Shown: piece by piece, positions 42,764 through 51,558 of the stretch
How the letters are laid out: the number at the start of each line of letters is the position of its first letter
Position numbering within the stretch: the stretch's first letter is position 1
From: Massilia phosphatilytica
GTDB taxonomy: Bacteria; Pseudomonadota; Gammaproteobacteria; Burkholderiales; Burkholderiaceae_D
Reading direction: 5' to 3'
Assembly: GCF_002968015.1 (NCBI RefSeq)
Contig: NZ_PUIP01000003.1
Location: forward strand, 248,001 to 312,000
Length of the DNA: 64,000 nt
Position numbers and translations under genes: made by a program
Notes under the pieces: generated by a model
Told to the model about the DNA's origin: nothing
The model's database searches: none
The model's input: only the letters and a program-made list of their open reading frames with translations

Positions 42764-43501
42764 ATGCGCAAATATTGCCTTACCGCCCTGTCGTTCTGCC
42801 TGCTGGCCGCGCACGCCGCGCCCTCCGCCGACACTGCCGTCCCCCAGGTCACCGTGACCGCCGGGCGCGATCCCGAATGGGCCTCGTACCGGCGCGCCTA
42901 CAAGGCGGCCGCCTTCTTCGCGCCGTTCGTACGCGACCGGCCCCTCATCCAGGCACACATGCAGATCCGCCCGTTGGCACCGACGACCAGCCTCGAAGGC
43001 TTACAGTTGCACCTGGCGGGCGCGCACGTGCAGATGGACATCCCGGTCGATGCCCTGGGACGCGCCCAGCTCCCCATGGACAAGCAGGCTTACGAGGACG
43101 ACGCCGTACTGAGCCTGAACCGGCAGAAGGGCCTGTACTATTTCAGCGGCCGCTATACCATCCGCGAGCGCGCGGACGGGGCCTATCCTGTTGCCGACCT
43201 GCGCGCCGCGTGCGAGCAACTGCTCGATGCCCAGCGCGACTCCGGCTACAGCCTGCGCCTGTTCCGCAAGCGCTGCGCCGCCGCGACACTGATTTATCCG
43301 CTCGCGGGTGCGGCGCCGGACGTCGTGCTGCGCCTTGCGGATGGAAGCGAAAGCCCGCTGCCGGCCGCGCCCGGCGCTCCGTTCGAGGACGGCTCGATGG
43401 GCCCCTACCAGGTGGTGCGGGTCAGCTTTGCCGCCTTGCCGGCCGGGGCCACGGTGCTCGCCCGCACGCGGCCGCTCGGCATCGGCACCGCGTATGAATG
43501 A
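42764..43501 (+). CDS. Unknown exported protein
   Basis: A 245-residue protein with a signal peptide (MRKYCLTALSFCLLAAHAA). The mature part has no family I recognise; it is mixed alpha/beta, with a Cys pair at about 154 and 181 that could form a disulfide, and beta-rich stretches such as LQLHLAGAHVQMDIPV. The ATG at 42764 gives the signal peptide; in-frame ATGs upstream would cross the inverted repeats. It is divergent from a sensor kinase gene and convergent with the second TonB receptor gene, 11 bp away. No function is offered. Confidence 0.65.
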   Translation: MRKYCLTALSFCLLAAHAAPSADTAVPQVTVTAGRDPEWASYRRAYKAAAFFAPFVRDRPLIQAHMQIRPLAPTTSLEGLQLHLAGAHVQMDIPVDALGRAQLPMDKQAYEDDAVLSLNRQKGLYYFSGRYTIRERADGAYPVADLRAACEQLLDAQRDSGYSLRLFRKRCAAATLIYPLAGAAPDVVLRLADGSESPLPAAPGAPFEDGSMGPYQVVRVSFAALPAGATVLARTRPLGIGTAYE

Positions 43502-43512
43502 GCCGGGGGCGC

Positions 43513-45726
43513 TCAGTCGAACGTGTAGCGCACCCCGACGCGCACCGTGCGCGGCGCGCCGGGCGCGGTGAACGTCGAGTGCACGCGGTCGTGTGCGACA
43601 AACGCGCCTTCCGCATCGAAGCCGGTCGTGCCGAGCTGGGACGCCGTCGCGTAGCGGCGGTCGAGCAGGTTGTCCACCTGGGCGAAGACGCGCAGGCGCG
43701 GCGTCGCCTGGTATGCGGTCCCGACGTCGAACACGGCATGGCCCGGCGTGGCGCCGCGGCCCAGGTAGTTCACGCCGTCCGGACGGTGCAGGCCGTTCTC
43801 GTTGCCGCGCGCCGTCGAATCGGAGACGCCGAGCACGCCCAGTTCCGCCGACCACGCCGGCGTGACCTGCCATTCCGCGCGCGCCTTGAACACGTGGCGC
43901 GGCATCAGCGGCAGCCGGTCGCCGCGACGGATCGCGATATTGCCATCGGCGTCCGCGCTGCTGTTGCCTTGTCCGCCCACGGCCTCGCCGCTCGCGAACG
44001 CCGCGTGCAGGTAAGTGTAGTGCGCCGACACCGTCAGGGGTCCGGCATGGCCCTCGACACCCAGCTCGACGCCCTGGCGCCGCGTCCGGCCGAAGTTGCG
44101 GAAGTAGCCGAAGCCCGCCGCGTCGTCCGCGACGAACAGGATATCGTCGTCGTTCGTCGCGCGGAACACGCTGGCGTTCCAGTGCGTCCGGCCGATGGTG
44201 CCGCGCACGCCCGCTTCCCACGTGCGCGTGACGACCTGCCGCAACGGCGGATCGCCCGCCATCGCGTTCGGCAGCTTGCACGGATTCGCCGGATCGGCGC
44301 AGCCCAGTTCCACGGCCGTCGGCGTGCGGCTGCCTTCGTCGTAGCCGGCATACGCGCTGAACCTGCGCGACGGCGACCAGGTAATGCCGAGCGCCGGATT
44401 GAAGCGGCCGTAATGGTGGTCGCCGTCGAGCGAGCCGCTGCCGCCGCCCGGATTGATGCGGTCGCGGTTGTGCACCGCCGTCCGGTTGTAGCGGCCCGAC
44501 AGGGTCACGTGCAGGTCGTCGCGCAGGTCGATGGTATCGGTCGCGAACAGGCTCCACGTGCGCGTGCGGCCGACGAGATCGACGGCCATGTCGTCGGCGA
44601 ACGCATTCGACGGCGTAACGCTGCGGTCCGCATGCAAGTCGCCAGATTGCGCATCCTGGCGGAAGTCCGCGCGGCTCGCGTCGTACGCCGCGCCGACCGT
44701 CAGGCGGCCGTAGAACTCGGCCTGTCCGCTCAGTCCATGGTTCGTCTGCGTACTCGCGGTGCGGTTGACGATGGCGTCGAACAGTCCGTCGTCGTCGTCG
44801 TTCAAGTCGCCATTGAGCGTGGTCGTGCGGATGTGGCGGTAATACGCGTTCCCGGACAACAGCACGTCGTCCGCCACCTTGCGGCTGCCCGTCAGGTTGA
44901 GCAGCACGGCGCGGTTGCGCGTCACGTCCGGCTTCGTGTAGACGCTCGCGTAGCCCCGGTCGAGCATCCGCTGCTCCTGCAGCCCGTTGCCGGCCAGGCG
45001 GCTGCCGGACAGTGCGATGCTTGCCGCCACGTCCGTGACGCCATCGTGCCAGCCCGCCTTGCCGAACACTTGGCCGAGTCGCGTGGGCGAGTCGTCGCGC
45101 CAGCCGCCGTCGCGGAACGCCGTGCCCGTGACATACCAGTGCAAACCACGGTCGTCGTGCCTGCCGTGCTCGAACACGATCTCGCCGCGGCCGTTGCTGC
45201 CCGCCTGCGCCTGCACGGCGCTGCCCGCATCGTGCAGGCCATCCTTGGTGCGGACGGCCAGCGCGCCACCCAGCGTGTTCAGGCCGAACAGCGGATTCGA
45301 ACCCGGCATCAGGGTCAAGGTCGAGATGGCCGCGCGCGGAATCAGGTCCCAGCTGACGACGTCGCCGAACGGTTGATTCATGCGTACCCCGTCCACGTAG
45401 ACGGACAGGCCCTGCGGCGTGCCGAGCAGGGGCGACGCCGTGAAGCCCCGATAGCTCACGTCCGGCTGGAACGGATTGCCCTGGATCTCGTTGACGAACA
45501 CGCTGCCCAGGCGGCGGTTCAGCGCATCCGGCAACGTGGCGGCGCCCGGGTCGTTCATGTCGTCGCCGTCCAGCGCCTGCACGTTCGCCGGAATCCGTTC
45601 GCGCGCGACGCCGAGACCCTGCAGCGGCGTCGTGCCGACGATTTCGACAACGGCGGGCGCCGGGTCGGCCGCGGCGATGCCGTGCGCGAGTGCCGCGACG
45701 GCGGCGGCGAGTGCAGTCCTGTTCAT
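43513..45726 (-). CDS. TonB-dependent outer-membrane receptor (second)
   Basis: The 737-residue receptor has a signal peptide (MNRTALAAAVAALAHGIAAA), a plug domain at about 35-175 (VQALDGDDM, NPFQPDVSYRGF, GLSVYVDGVRMNQPFGDVV, NTLGGALAVRTK) and a barrel ending in RVGVRYTFD. It is shorter than the pectin receptor and unlike it in sequence. It is divergent from a sensor kinase/response regulator pair across 128 bp, which makes that pair its likely regulator. The ligand may be a metal chelate or small molecule; nothing in the neighbourhood decides this. A 29-residue Cys-containing loop (ELGCADPANPCKL) is surface-exposed by position. Confidence 0.9.
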   Translation of the reverse strand: MNRTALAAAVAALAHGIAAADPAPAVVEIVGTTPLQGLGVARERIPANVQALDGDDMNDPGAATLPDALNRRLGSVFVNEIQGNPFQPDVSYRGFTASPLLGTPQGLSVYVDGVRMNQPFGDVVSWDLIPRAAISTLTLMPGSNPLFGLNTLGGALAVRTKDGLHDAGSAVQAQAGSNGRGEIVFEHGRHDDRGLHWYVTGTAFRDGGWRDDSPTRLGQVFGKAGWHDGVTDVAASIALSGSRLAGNGLQEQRMLDRGYASVYTKPDVTRNRAVLLNLTGSRKVADDVLLSGNAYYRHIRTTTLNGDLNDDDDGLFDAIVNRTASTQTNHGLSGQAEFYGRLTVGAAYDASRADFRQDAQSGDLHADRSVTPSNAFADDMAVDLVGRTRTWSLFATDTIDLRDDLHVTLSGRYNRTAVHNRDRINPGGGSGSLDGDHHYGRFNPALGITWSPSRRFSAYAGYDEGSRTPTAVELGCADPANPCKLPNAMAGDPPLRQVVTRTWEAGVRGTIGRTHWNASVFRATNDDDILFVADDAAGFGYFRNFGRTRRQGVELGVEGHAGPLTVSAHYTYLHAAFASGEAVGGQGNSSADADGNIAIRRGDRLPLMPRHVFKARAEWQVTPAWSAELGVLGVSDSTARGNENGLHRPDGVNYLGRGATPGHAVFDVGTAYQATPRLRVFAQVDNLLDRRYATASQLGTTGFDAEGAFVAHDRVHSTFTAPGAPRTVRVGVRYTFD

Positions 45727-45794
45727 GTCGATGTCTCCCCTTGTTCTCTTTTGCACGAACTATTCCAGCGGCGCGCCGCGGCCGACAGGGAAAA

Positions 45795-45836
45795 AATCCC
45801 GACTGGTACGAAAGTTGCGTACACCAGGGCTATAAC
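45795..45836. promoter_or_regulatory. Divergent promoter of TonB receptor and two-component genes
   Basis: The gap has GGGAAAAAATCCC-type symmetry, then CTGGTACG (45803-45810) facing CGTACACCAG (45818-45827), an inverted repeat with a two-base bulge, and a TATAAC hexamer at 45831-45836 ahead of the kinase gene. Plausible binding site for the response regulator encoded at 47141. Confidence 0.4.
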
Positions 45837-45854
45837 AACATCCACGAGGGGACC

Positions 45855-47144
45855 ATGGACTTGCGCCGCCGCCTTCTCGGCTCGCTCGCCCTGCTGTTGG
45901 GCAGCCTGCTGGCCATGACCACGCTGATACAACTGTATTCGCTCCGCAGCGACATCCGTGCCGAGGTGGACGCGTCCACGCGCCTCGTGAACGTGCTCGT
46001 CGCGGCCGGCAGTGCCGGCGCCGGCGACGCGGGCGCCGTGCGGGCCCTCCTCGCCGGCGGCGGCCTGCGCCACCTGAGCATCCGCACGGCGGACGAACCG
46101 CCGCCGCAACGCGCCGCGCACCCGCTGCCCGCCTGGCTGAGGTTCGCACCGCCGGACCGCAGCGAACGCGCGATCCGCATCGGCGGCCAGCTGCTCTACA
46201 TCGCGCCGAATCCGGAATCGGAAATCGGCGAGCGCCTGCACGACACTGTGCAAATCTGGATCACCCTGTTGTTCTTTTCCGGTACAACCCTGGCCGTGAC
46301 GTGGTGGTGCGCCGACCGCGCGCTGTCGCCCGTACGCGCGCTGGAAGCCGGCCTGCACCGCCTGGCGCGCGGCGAACCCGACCCCGCCCTGCCCGCGTTC
46401 GCCCTGCGCGAATTCCGCCGCGTGGCCGACGCCATCGCCCACCTCGCGCGCGCGCTGGCGGAGGCGCGTGGCGCGCAGCACGCGCTGGCGCGCCAGCTGA
46501 TCACGGTGCAGGAAGACGAACGGCGCGTGCTGGCGCGCGAACTGCACGACGAGATGGGGCAGACGCTGACGGCGCTGAACGTCACCGCGACCCACATCGC
46601 GCGCCATGCGCATATCCTGACGCGGGCCGCGGTGGCCGACTGCGCGGCCGAGCTGCGGCGCGAGATCCGCACATGCGGCGAGCAGCTGCGCGCGATGCTC
46701 AAGACGTTGCGTCCGCACGGCCTGCACGCGAGCGGCCTCGCGCAGACCTTGCGCGAACTCGTGCTGGGCTGGCGCGCACGCCACACGGACATCGATTTCG
46801 AACTCGACCTGCCGACGCAGCTGCCGGACGTGGGCGAGTTGCTGTCGCTGACCGTCTACCGCGTCGTACAGGAAGCCGTCACGAACGTCGTGCGCCACAG
46901 CGGCGCGTCGCTGTGCGTCGTGCGGCTCGCGGTGCGCAGCGGGGGCCTCGTGCTGGAAGTGCGCGACGACGGCCGCGGCCTGCCCCGGGACGGCGCGACG
47001 TGGCACGGCGGCCTGCTCGGGATCACGGAGCGGATCGCCATGGCGGGCGGCCAGCTGCGGCTCGTGGCCGGCCCGGCGGGCGGGCTGCGCCTGCTGGCCA
47101 CGTTGCCGCTGCCCGTGGCGCAGGCGGCGGAGGTGGCGGCATGA
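45855..47144 (+). CDS. UhpB-like sensor histidine kinase
   Basis: A 429-residue membrane kinase. Helix one is at about 8-28, a periplasmic domain of about 100 residues follows, helix two is at 133-151, then a HAMP-like region, a HisKA_3 domain with His231 in RRVLARELHDEMGQTL, and an ATPase domain with EAVTNVVRHSG and DDGRGLP. The start follows GAGGGGA. Its stop overlaps the response regulator start. The periplasmic part has no recognised family. It is divergent from the TonB receptor gene, so it may sense the receptor's ligand. Confidence 0.92.
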   Translation: MDLRRRLLGSLALLLGSLLAMTTLIQLYSLRSDIRAEVDASTRLVNVLVAAGSAGAGDAGAVRALLAGGGLRHLSIRTADEPPPQRAAHPLPAWLRFAPPDRSERAIRIGGQLLYIAPNPESEIGERLHDTVQIWITLLFFSGTTLAVTWWCADRALSPVRALEAGLHRLARGEPDPALPAFALREFRRVADAIAHLARALAEARGAQHALARQLITVQEDERRVLARELHDEMGQTLTALNVTATHIARHAHILTRAAVADCAAELRREIRTCGEQLRAMLKTLRPHGLHASGLAQTLRELVLGWRARHTDIDFELDLPTQLPDVGELLSLTVYRVVQEAVTNVVRHSGASLCVVRLAVRSGGLVLEVRDDGRGLPRDGATWHGGLLGITERIAMAGGQLRLVAGPAGGLRLLATLPLPVAQAAEVAA

Positions 47145-47770
47145 TCCGCATCGTCCTCGTCGACGACCATGCGGTCGTGCGCAGCGGCTACCGCCGGCTG
47201 CTGTGCGCCGAACCCGATTTCGACGTCGTCGGCGAAGCGGCCAGCGCGCCGGAAGCCAATGCGCTCGTCCAGCAGGTGCGCCCGGACGTCGCCATCGTCG
47301 ACCTGAGCCTGAAAGGCAGCAGCGGCCTGGAAGCCATCGCGGGAATGCGCGCCCGCCAGCCGGCGTTGCGCGTGCTCGTGCTGTCGATGCACGACAGCGC
47401 GGGCCACGTGGCGCAGGCGCTGAAGGCCGGCGCGCACGGCTACCTCACCAAGCGCAGCGAACCCGAGGAACTCATCGCCGGCATCCGCGCCGTGATGACC
47501 GGGGCGCGCGTGCTCTCGTCCGATGTGGCGGCGGCCGGGGCGCCCGCACCTCTGGACGGCCTGACGCCGCGCGAATTCGACATGCTGCGCCTGCTCGTGC
47601 ACGGCGAATCCGTGCAGGCCATCGCGGCCCAGCTGACCATCAGTCCGAAGACGGTGCTGAACACCCTGACGTCCGTGCGCCAGAAGCTGGGCGCGGACAA
47701 CGATTTCAGGTTGATGCACCTGGCGGCGCGGCTGGGGATCGTGGAGTTCGGGGCAGCCGCTATGGCGTGA
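47141..47770 (+). CDS. UhpA/NarL-type response regulator
   Basis: A 209-residue regulator: receiver domain with Asp54 in VAIVDLSLKGS and Lys in LTKRSEP, then a LuxR helix-turn-helix at about 145-200 (LTPREFDMLRLLVHGESVQAIA). It begins with ATGA overlap from the kinase gene. Its last 11 bp overlap the 3' end of the convergent PEP-mutase-like gene. Partner of the preceding kinase, probably acting on the divergent TonB receptor promoter. Confidence 0.93.
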   Translation: MIRIVLVDDHAVVRSGYRRLLCAEPDFDVVGEAASAPEANALVQQVRPDVAIVDLSLKGSSGLEAIAGMRARQPALRVLVLSMHDSAGHVAQALKAGAHGYLTKRSEPEELIAGIRAVMTGARVLSSDVAAAGAPAPLDGLTPREFDMLRLLVHGESVQAIAAQLTISPKTVLNTLTSVRQKLGADNDFRLMHLAARLGIVEFGAAAMA

Positions 47771-48581
47771 ACACGCGGTTCAGCTCGGCCGCCGGCAGCG
47801 CCTGGTCCGCATACGTGAAGGTGCCCTTCTCCAGCACTACCTTCGCGTCGCGGACGAGTGCGCCGTACGCGGCGCGCGCGAGCGACGCGCCCAGGCTCAC
47901 GCGCGCGACGCCCAGCGCGGCCAGCTCCTCAACGCTCAACCCCAGCGCGGGAGCGCCCGCCATGAAATTCACGGGACGATCGACCGCGCGCACGACGGCC
48001 GCGATGTCTTCCTTCCGCGCGAGGCCCGGCGCGAACAGCACGTCCGCGCCCGCTTCCTGGTAAGCCTGCAGGCGGCGGATGGTGTCGGCCAGGTCCGGCC
48101 GGCCGACGCGGAAATTCTCCGCGCGCGCCGTCAGCATGAACTTGAACGGGAGCGCACGGGCCACCTCCACCGCCGCGCGGATGCGGTCGGTGGCGAGGCC
48201 GATGTCGTACAGCGGCGCGGCCGGATCGTCGGTCGCGTCCTCGATGGAACCGCCGACGATGCCCGTCGTCGCCGCTTCCGCGATCGTGCGGGCCGCGTCT
48301 TCCGGCGCGGCGCCGAAGCCCGATTGCAGATCGGCGGACAGTGGCAGGTCCGTCGCGGCGGCCAGTTCGGCCAGGTGCGGGAGCATTTCAGCGATGGTGA
48401 TCGTCGGATCCGTCTTCGCCTTCGAGAACGCGAAGCCGGCGCTGGTGCCCGCCAGCGCCTGGTAGCCCAGGTGCTGCAACAGCTTCGCCGAGCCCGCGTC
48501 CCACGGGTTCGGGATGACGAAGCAGTTGCCGCGGCGGTGCAGTCCGACGAACGCCCGTGCTTTTTCCAGCTGGGTTTTCAT
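47760..48581 (-). CDS. PEP mutase/isocitrate lyase superfamily protein
   Basis: The 273-residue TIM-barrel protein has the superfamily layout: VIPNPWDAGSAKLLQHLGYQALAGTSAGFA at the start, LSADLQSGFG for the metal-binding Asp region, and GGSIEDATDDP near 115. Members split or rearrange C-C or P-C bonds of 2-oxo or phospho acids; this one lacks the KKCGH motif of isocitrate lyases, so it is in the group of carboxyvinyl- or methylisocitrate-like lyases of unknown substrate. It follows pyruvate kinase by 67 bp on the same strand and may belong to that transcript. Confidence 0.78.
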   Translation of the reverse strand: MKTQLEKARAFVGLHRRGNCFVIPNPWDAGSAKLLQHLGYQALAGTSAGFAFSKAKTDPTITIAEMLPHLAELAAATDLPLSADLQSGFGAAPEDAARTIAEAATTGIVGGSIEDATDDPAAPLYDIGLATDRIRAAVEVARALPFKFMLTARAENFRVGRPDLADTIRRLQAYQEAGADVLFAPGLARKEDIAAVVRAVDRPVNFMAGAPALGLSVEELAALGVARVSLGASLARAAYGALVRDAKVVLEKGTFTYADQALPAAELNRVFTP

Positions 48582-48648
48582 GCGTTTCTCCTGAGTTGGA
48601 CAGACCGTTACGTTACCATCGTCCGTCCACGCGAATATGCGCGCAAAG

Positions 48649-50079
48649 TCACACCGCCGGTTCCTCGCCCACGCGCACGACGTGCAGCAGGTTCGTGCGG
48701 CCCGGACGGCCGGACGGGAAGCCCGCCACCACGACGACGTCGTCGCCCGCGTCGGCCAGGCCGTGGAAGCGCGCGGCCGCGACGCCATCCGCCACCATGC
48801 GGTCGAAGCCTTCCGCTTCCTCGAACGGCACCGGGTGCACGCCCCACACGAGCGCCAGGCGGCGCGCGATGGTGATCTTCGGCGTCAGCGCGAGGATGGG
48901 TGCGGTCGGGCGCTCGCGGCTCGCGCGCAGGCATGTCGCGCCGCTCGCGGTGTACGTGACGGTGGCGGCCGGCGCCAGCAGATTCGTCACGCGGCGCAGC
49001 GCACAGCAGATGGCGTCCGCGGTCGTCTTGTCGGCCGGCTTGTGGCTCGCATCGAGGCCTTCGCGCCAGCGCGGGTCGTGCTCCACTTCGCGGATCACGT
49101 TGTCCATCACGGCCACCGATTGCACCGGGTACTGGCCCGACGCCGATTCGGCCGACAGCATCACCGCATCCGCGCCTTCGTAGATGGCGGTGGCGACGTC
49201 CGACACTTCCGCACGCGTGGGCACGGGCGCGGCCGTCATCGATTCCAGCATCTGCGTGGCGACGACGACCGGACGCCCGGCCGCGCGCGCCGCGTGCACG
49301 ATCCGGCGCTGCAGCACGGGCACCTGCTGCGGCGGGAGTTCCACGCCCAGGTCGCCCCGCGCCACCATGATGCCGTCGGCCAGTGCCACGATGCCGTCCA
49401 GCGCGTCGATGGCGGCCGGCTTTTCCAGCTTCGCCATGATCCAGGCACGGTCGCCGATCAGGCTGCGCGCCTCGACGATGTCCTCAGGGCGCTGCACGAA
49501 CGACAGCGCAACCCAATCGACGCCCAGTTCCAGGCCGAACGCGAGGTCGGCGCGGTCCTTGGGCGTCAACGGCGAGATGGGCAGCACGACGCCGGGCACG
49601 TTGACGCCCTTGCGGTCGGACAGCGCGCCGCCGGCCATCACGGTCGTCTCGGCGAAGTCCGCACCGCAGGCGTCCACGCGCAGGCGCAGCTTGCCGTCGT
49701 CCAGCAGCAGGTCGGTGCCGGGACGGAGTGCGGCGAAGATCTCGGGATGCGGCATCCCGGCGCGGGTCGCGTCGCCGTCAAGCGCGTCGAGATCGAGGCG
49801 GAAACGGCTGCCCGTTTCGAGCACGGCTTTGCCGCCGGCCATGCGGCCGACGCGCAGCTTCGGGCCCTGCAAGTCCATCAGCACGCCGATGGGACGGCCG
49901 ATGTCGCGCTCGACGGTGCGGATGATGTTGTAGCGCGCGGCGTGGTCGTCGTGGCTGCCGTGGCTGAAGTTGAGGCGGAAGACGTCGGCACCGGCCAGGG
50001 CGAGCGCGTAGATCTGGTCGGGGGTGGAGCTGGAGGGGCCGAGGGTGGCAAGTATACGGGCACGGCGTTGGCGTAGCAT
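48649..50079 (-). CDS. pyk: Pyruvate kinase
   Basis: The 476-residue enzyme makes pyruvate and ATP from PEP. Visible parts are RILATLGPSS at the N-terminus, FRLNFSHGSHDDH with substrate and K+ site residues, the active-site Lys in IMAKLEKPAAID, the metal Glu/Asp in IMVARGDLGVELP, and MLESM. The effector domain at the C-terminus is typical for the PykA type. It is the fifth gene of the gcl operon, so it finishes the route from glyoxylate to pyruvate. A terminator stands between it and the glycerate kinase gene, so it may also have its own promoter. Confidence 0.95.
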   Translation of the reverse strand: MLRQRRARILATLGPSSSTPDQIYALALAGADVFRLNFSHGSHDDHAARYNIIRTVERDIGRPIGVLMDLQGPKLRVGRMAGGKAVLETGSRFRLDLDALDGDATRAGMPHPEIFAALRPGTDLLLDDGKLRLRVDACGADFAETTVMAGGALSDRKGVNVPGVVLPISPLTPKDRADLAFGLELGVDWVALSFVQRPEDIVEARSLIGDRAWIMAKLEKPAAIDALDGIVALADGIMVARGDLGVELPPQQVPVLQRRIVHAARAAGRPVVVATQMLESMTAAPVPTRAEVSDVATAIYEGADAVMLSAESASGQYPVQSVAVMDNVIREVEHDPRWREGLDASHKPADKTTADAICCALRRVTNLLAPAATVTYTASGATCLRASRERPTAPILALTPKITIARRLALVWGVHPVPFEEAEGFDRMVADGVAAARFHGLADAGDDVVVVAGFPSGRPGRTNLLHVVRVGEEPAV

Positions 50080-50090
50080 GGTTAATCCTT

Positions 50091-50128
50091 AAAAAAAACG
50101 GGTACGCCGCCGCCGCGGCGCACCCGCT
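50091..50128 (-). terminator. Intrinsic terminator after glycerate kinase
   Basis: On the minus strand, CGGGTGCGCCGC and GCGGCGTACCCG pair over 12 bp (one G-U) around a four-base loop and are followed by eight T. It lies between glycerate kinase and pyk, so part of the operon transcripts should stop here and leave pyk at a lower level. Confidence 0.85.
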
Positions 50129-50150
50129 AAAGGGAAGACGTTTTCTTTTC

Positions 50151-51416
50151 TCAGGCGACGTAAATCGCTCGGAAATCGTTCACGTTGGTCAGCGTGGGAC
50201 CCGTAATGAGGGAATCGCCCAGCGCCCGGAAGAACGTGTGCGCATCGTTGTTCTCGAGGCTCGCGCGCGGCGGCAGGCCGCGTTCCCAGCCGCGGGCCAG
50301 CGTGTCCGGCGTGACGAAAGCGCCGGCGATTTCCTCGGCGCCGTCGACGCCGTCGGTGTCCCCGGCCAGCGCGTGGATGTCCGGTGCGCCGTCCAGCGCG
50401 ACGGCGAGCGCCAGCAGGAATTCGACGTTGCGGCCCCCGCGGCCGTTGCCGCGGATGGTGACGGTCGTCTCGCCGCCGGACAGCAGCACGCACGGCCCCG
50501 CCACCGGCTGGCCGTGGCGGCGCGCCTGCAGGGCGATGCCGGCCATGACCTTGGCGACGTCGCGCGCCTCGCCTTCGATGCTGTCGCCGAGGATCAGCGG
50601 CGTCACGCCGGCCTTGCGCGCGACGTCCGCCGCGGCCTCCAGCGCCATCTGCGGCGATGCGACGATGTGCGTTTCGACGTGTTCCAGCCGGCGGTTGCCC
50701 GGCTTGATGGTCTCACCCATGCCGGATTCCAGCAGGACGCGCGCACCCGCCGGCAGGTCGATGCCGTAGCGGCGCACGACTTCCAGCGCATCTGCGCAGG
50801 TCGTCGGGTCGGCCACGGTGGGACCGGAAGCGATGTCCATCGGGTTGTCGCCCGGAACGTCGGAAATCAGGAGGTTGACCACGCGCGCCGGGTGGCAGGC
50901 CGCGGCCAGCCGACCACCCTTGATGGCGGAAAGGTGGCGGCGCACGCAGTTCATTTCGGTGATGCTGGCGCCGGACGCGAGCAGCGCGCGGTTGATCGCC
51001 TGCTTGTCTTCCAGCGTGACGCCGTCGCCCGGCAGCGGCAGCAGCGCGGAGCCGCCGCCGGAGATCAGGCAGATCACGAGGTCGTCCGCCGACAGGCCGC
51101 GCACCGTGCGCAGCATGCGCTGTGCGGCTTCGCGGCCGGCGGCGTCGGGGACCGGATGGGCGGCTTCGACGATCTCGATGCGTTCGCACGGCACGGCATA
51201 ACCGTAGCGCGTGACGACGAGGCCCGACAAGGGCCCTGCCCAGCTGCGTTCCAGCGCCTGCGCCATCGCAGCGGACGCCTTGCCGGCGCCGATCACCACC
51301 GTGCGGCCCTTCGGCGGCGCCGGCAGGTTGCGCGGGATGCACAGCGCGGGCTGGGCCGCGTCGACGGCGGCGGTGAACATGCTGGCGAGCAGTTCGCGTG
51401 GGTTTATCGTAGTCAT
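50151..51416 (-). CDS. Glycerate 2-kinase (MOFRL type)
   Basis: A 421-residue glycerate kinase of the GckA/TtuD class, producing 2-phosphoglycerate. Diagnostic segments are the GAGKASAAMA loop near residue 43, ISGGGSALLPLP near 120, the SDVPGDNPMDIASGPT block near 190, and the C-terminal MOFRL domain with GGRNVEFLLALA and GDTDGVDG. It is unrelated in fold to GarK/GlxK of enterobacteria. Fourth gene of the glyoxylate operon. A REP-like inverted repeat lies in the 142 bp before it, so the gene may be separately transcribed in part. Confidence 0.93.
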   Translation of the reverse strand: MTTINPRELLASMFTAAVDAAQPALCIPRNLPAPPKGRTVVIGAGKASAAMAQALERSWAGPLSGLVVTRYGYAVPCERIEIVEAAHPVPDAAGREAAQRMLRTVRGLSADDLVICLISGGGSALLPLPGDGVTLEDKQAINRALLASGASITEMNCVRRHLSAIKGGRLAAACHPARVVNLLISDVPGDNPMDIASGPTVADPTTCADALEVVRRYGIDLPAGARVLLESGMGETIKPGNRRLEHVETHIVASPQMALEAAADVARKAGVTPLILGDSIEGEARDVAKVMAGIALQARRHGQPVAGPCVLLSGGETTVTIRGNGRGGRNVEFLLALAVALDGAPDIHALAGDTDGVDGAEEIAGAFVTPDTLARGWERGLPPRASLENNDAHTFFRALGDSLITGPTLTNVNDFRAIYVA

Positions 51417-51466
51417 CAAAGTCTCCTTGTCGGTTTCCGGTTGCCGCCTCTGATGGGCGGCTGCGC

Positions 51467-51538
51467 GCGACGTGGGCACGGGGTGCCTACCCTACGCTCG
51501 GCGCACGGTTCGTAGGGTGGGCTCCCCGAGCCCGCGCG
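51467..51538. repeat. REP/MITE-like inverted repeat
   Basis: Two arms of about 29 bp, ending CCTACCCTACG and starting CGTAGGGTGGGC, face each other across 14 bp and pair with some mismatches (51467-51496 with 51511-51538). Inner short stems GGGCACGGGGTGCC and GGGCTCCCCGAGCCC also form. The GTAGGGTGGGC arms resemble elements seen scattered between genes in many Betaproteobacteria. It interrupts the gcl operon between glxR and the kinase gene. No transposase is near. Confidence 0.6.
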
Positions 51539-51558
51539 GACGTTTGCGATACGTCGGC

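Noticed and set aside
43498..45918. An 806-codon open frame antisense to the second TonB receptor
   Set aside because: Biased composition without domains, while the opposite frame is a complete receptor with signal peptide, plug and barrel.
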